Position numbers and translations under genes: made by a program
NCBI GenBank assembly: GCA_016190535.1
Contig: JACPQK010000079.1
Span: 1-6,783 of the forward strand
From: Chloroflexota bacterium
Lineage (GTDB): Bacteria > Chloroflexota > Dehalococcoidia > JACPQK01
Direction: 5' to 3'
Length of the DNA stretch: 6,783 nt
Shown here: piece after piece, positions 4,752 through 6,783 of the stretch
Layout of the letters: each line of letters starts with the position of its first letter
Position numbering within the stretch: position 1 is the first letter of the stretch
Notes under the pieces: generated by a model
Told to the model about the DNA's origin: nothing
The model's database searches: none
The model's input: the letters and a program-made list of their open reading frames with translations, nothing else

Positions 4752-6605
4752 ATGAGAACACTGCTGGCACTGGGGGTGGTGAGGGGCGTTATCGCCGGAC
4801 TGTTAGGCACTGGCGTGGGCATGGGGCTGACCATGGCGGGCCGTGCCGCCCTGGGCCGCCCGGCCTGGGATGTGGGTCTCGTCACTACGGTAGGTATCCT
4901 GACGGGGATCCTGGCCTATCTGCTGGCCCTGGGCACTTTCAGCTACTGGCTCCGCTGGGTACTGGGGAGGAAGGCCGAGGAGCCGGGCCACCACAGCGGC
5001 GGGGGATGGCCCCGCTACTTCGGCGTGGATACCAACCACAAGGTAATCGGTGTCCAGTACATGGCGACCTCCCTTATCGTCATCGTTGTGGCTGGCATTT
5101 ATCAGCTCATCGCCCGCCTGGAGACGGCCCAACCCGGGATGGGGTTCATCAGCCTGGGCACCTACAACTCCCTGATGAGCCTGCACGGGATCATGATGCT
5201 GGGGGCCGTGCTCCTGGGCATCTCGGGCATGATGAACTACTTGTTGCCGCTGATGATTGGTGCCCGGGACATGGCCTTCCCCCGCCTAAATGCCCTGTCC
5301 TACTGGATCACCCTTCCCGCCGTGCTGCTGCTCCTGTTTGCCTTGCCCGCCGGCGGCTTTGACACTGGCTGGACGGCCTATCCGCCCCTGAGCATCCGGG
5401 CACCTCTGGGGATGCAACTGATGTTGCTGGCTTTCTTCCTGGTGGGCTGGTCCTCCATCCTGGGCAGCATTAACTTTCTGACCACCATCCTGACGATGAG
5501 GGCACCGGGTATGGGCTTCTTCCGCATGCCCATCTTTGTGTGGGCCACCCTGGCCACCGCCTTCCTCCAGCTTATCTTCACCCAGTTCGTGGCCACTGCC
5601 TTTCTACTGGTGCTCCTGGAGCGCCTGCTGGGGTTGGGGTTCTTCTCTGCGGAGAGGGGAGGCAACCCCATCCTGTTCCAGCACCTCTTCTGGTTCTACT
5701 CCCACCCCGCGGTCTATATCTTCGTCCTGCCTGGGCTGGGGGTGATCAGCGAGGTGCTACCGGTGTTCTGCCGCAAGCCCCTCTTTGGCTACCGGGCAGT
5801 GGCCCTCTCCAGCCTGGGCATTGCCCTGGGTGGGGCTATGGTCTGGGGGCACCACATGTTCGCTGCCGGGATGGAGGAGTGGTTGAGGATACCCTTCATG
5901 TTCACCACCTTGCTGGTGGCCGTGCCCACCGGGGTTAAGATATTCTCCTGGCTGGCCACCATGTGGCGGGGGAAGATACACCTGGAGACTCCCATGCTCT
6001 TCGCTCTTACCTCTATTGGGGTCTTCCTTATCGGGGGTCTCACCGGGGTGCCCAACGGGGTGGTGCCCACCGACCTCCACATCCACGACACCTACTGGGT
6101 GGTGGCCCACTTTCACCATACCCTCTTCGGGGGATTTGTCTTTCCGGCCATGGCTGCCATTTACTTCTGGTTCCCCAAGGTCACGGGGCGGCTCCTCAGC
6201 GAGCGCCTGGGGAAGCTCCACTGGGGCATCATGACGGCGGGCTTCCTCATCACCTACGAGCCCATGTTCTGGCTGGGGCTGATGGGCATGCGGCGGAGAA
6301 TAGCGGACTACAACCCGGAGCTGGGCTTCAGTACGATGAACACGGTGGCGACTATCGGTGGTTTTATCATTGCCCTGGCCATGCTGCTGTTCTTCGTCAA
6401 CCTTACAGTGAGCCTGTGGCGGGGCGCTCGTGCCTCGGCCAACCCCTGGCGCTCCCGCACCCTGGAGTGGCAGCTCCCCTCGCCTACGCCGGAGGAGAAC
6501 TTCCCCTTCGCCCCGCAGGTGGTGGGCCCTCCCTACGGCTACGGCGTCCCGGGCTCCGTCCATGCGCTGGTGGCCCCCGCTGGAGGCGGAGACGGAAAGG
6601 ATTAG
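4752..6605 (+). CDS. coxA: Cytochrome c oxidase subunit I, A2-type, with N-terminal extension
   Basis: This 617-residue catalytic subunit reduces O2 to water and pumps protons. Ligands are complete: H145 and H455 for the low-spin haem; H453 for the high-spin haem; H318, H367 and H368 for CuB; Tyr322, four residues after H318, for the His-Tyr cross-link; H445-D446 at the Mg site. The K-channel Lys is K396 (VPTGVK). D-channel entry residues D173 and N180 (ARDMAFPRLN) are kept, but the channel-end Glu of A1 enzymes is replaced: WFYSHPAVY has Ala320, and Tyr316-Ser317 gives the YSHP signature of A2-type oxidases. The twelve standard helices run from about 98 to 556. Before them lie about 90 extra residues with two predicted helices (about 8-30 and 41-66). 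GAGGA at 4743-4747, 4 nt upstream, supports the ATG at 4752. The hydrophilic, Pro-rich tail (565-617) has no recognised domain. Confidence 0.96.
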   Translation: MRTLLALGVVRGVIAGLLGTGVGMGLTMAGRAALGRPAWDVGLVTTVGILTGILAYLLALGTFSYWLRWVLGRKAEEPGHHSGGGWPRYFGVDTNHKVIGVQYMATSLIVIVVAGIYQLIARLETAQPGMGFISLGTYNSLMSLHGIMMLGAVLLGISGMMNYLLPLMIGARDMAFPRLNALSYWITLPAVLLLLFALPAGGFDTGWTAYPPLSIRAPLGMQLMLLAFFLVGWSSILGSINFLTTILTMRAPGMGFFRMPIFVWATLATAFLQLIFTQFVATAFLLVLLERLLGLGFFSAERGGNPILFQHLFWFYSHPAVYIFVLPGLGVISEVLPVFCRKPLFGYRAVALSSLGIALGGAMVWGHHMFAAGMEEWLRIPFMFTTLLVAVPTGVKIFSWLATMWRGKIHLETPMLFALTSIGVFLIGGLTGVPNGVVPTDLHIHDTYWVVAHFHHTLFGGFVFPAMAAIYFWFPKVTGRLLSERLGKLHWGIMTAGFLITYEPMFWLGLMGMRRRIADYNPELGFSTMNTVATIGGFIIALAMLLFFVNLTVSLWRGARASANPWRSRTLEWQLPSPTPEENFPFAPQVVGPPYGYGVPGSVHALVAPAGGGDGKD

Positions 6606-6638
6606 CAGGGGATGGCGACCTTTGGCTCAGGCCCAGGG

Positions 6639-6645
6639 AAGGAGG
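6639..6645 (+). promoter_or_regulatory. Ribosome binding site for the oxidase subunit IV-like gene
   Basis: AAGGAGG is a near-ideal Shine-Dalgarno, 6 nt before TTG at 6652. It decides this start over an in-frame TTG at 6622 that lies before the site. Confidence 0.75.
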
Positions 6646-6651
6646 CACCAC

Positions 6652-6783
6652 TTGCGCAAGGGTGACCTAAGAGGCAAGCTGCGTCTCGGATATGTGGTCT
6701 TCGGTGCCCTGCTGGTTATCGAGGTTGTGGAGTACCTGCTGGGAACTACTGTGACCAGGGGTAACTGGCCATTCCTGGCCATC
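6652..6783 (+). CDS. Cytochrome c oxidase subunit IV-like membrane protein (3' truncated)
   Basis: Only the first 44 residues are visible; the frame stays open to the window end. A basic start, MRKGDLRGKLR (TTG read as Met), precedes a hydrophobic helix at about 12-31 that carries Glu24 and Glu27 (LLVIEVVEYLLG), followed by a short loop and the start of a second helix (NWPFLAI). This shape and the helix-embedded Glu resemble the small bacterial subunit IV proteins (COX4_pro/CtaF-like), which have two or three helices and stabilise the oxidase. It lies 46 nt after subunit I in the same operon. A subunit III gene would often come here but is absent so far. Another small oxidase-associated membrane protein remains possible. 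Confidence 0.6.
   Translation, partial: MRKGDLRGKLRLGYVVFGALLVIEVVEYLLGTTVTRGNWPFLAI

Noticed and set aside
5757..6563. 268-codon open frame on the minus strand
   Set aside because: It is antisense to subunit I, and the His/Gly/Pro-rich translation is an artefact of codon composition.

Overview
The window is GC-rich bacterial DNA in which every gene lies on the + strand. Arg AGG and Ile ATA codons are used freely, three of the six genes start with TTG or GTG, and the promoters are sigma70-like. Protein character and gene content recall uncultured Chloroflexota, perhaps Dehalococcoidia-like. That assignment is an impression from the sequence alone, with no database comparison.

Layout. (1) Positions 3-845 hold the C-terminal part of an (alpha/alpha)6-barrel glycoside hydrolase of the GH63/trehalase-like group; its 5' end lies outside the window. 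(2) A short intergenic stretch carries a strong extended -10 promoter. It drives a tight three-gene pterin cluster at 987-3684: a tungsten-type aldehyde:ferredoxin oxidoreductase (AOR), a MoaD/ThiS-like beta-grasp protein with a TTG start, and a small cytoplasmic sulfite-oxidase-fold (YuiH-like) molybdoenzyme. The gap between genes 1 and 2 is 8 nt and genes 2 and 3 overlap as ATGA. (3) A 317-nt non-coding region (3685-4001) holds a terminator-like cluster of hairpins, a 106-bp palindromic element built from two inverted GTAG-hairpin units (REPIN-like) inside 17-bp inverted repeats, and a good -35/-10 promoter. (4) From 4002 a respiratory operon begins: CuA-bearing cytochrome c oxidase subunit II, an A2-type subunit I with two extra N-terminal membrane helices, and the start of a small membrane protein resembling oxidase subunit IV, cut by the window end.

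Function. The first operon pairs an aldehyde-oxidising tungstopterin enzyme with a likely sulfur carrier for pterin synthesis and a second pterin enzyme. The second operon encodes an oxygen-reducing proton pump fed by a cytochrome c or other small donor. An AOR, usually oxygen-sensitive, beside an aerobic terminal oxidase suggests a facultative or microaerobic lifestyle. I see no CRISPR array, tRNA, rRNA or transposase gene. The most unusual items are the REPIN-like palindrome, the MoaD-like protein whose Gly-Gly is followed by three more residues, and the N-terminal extension of subunit I.
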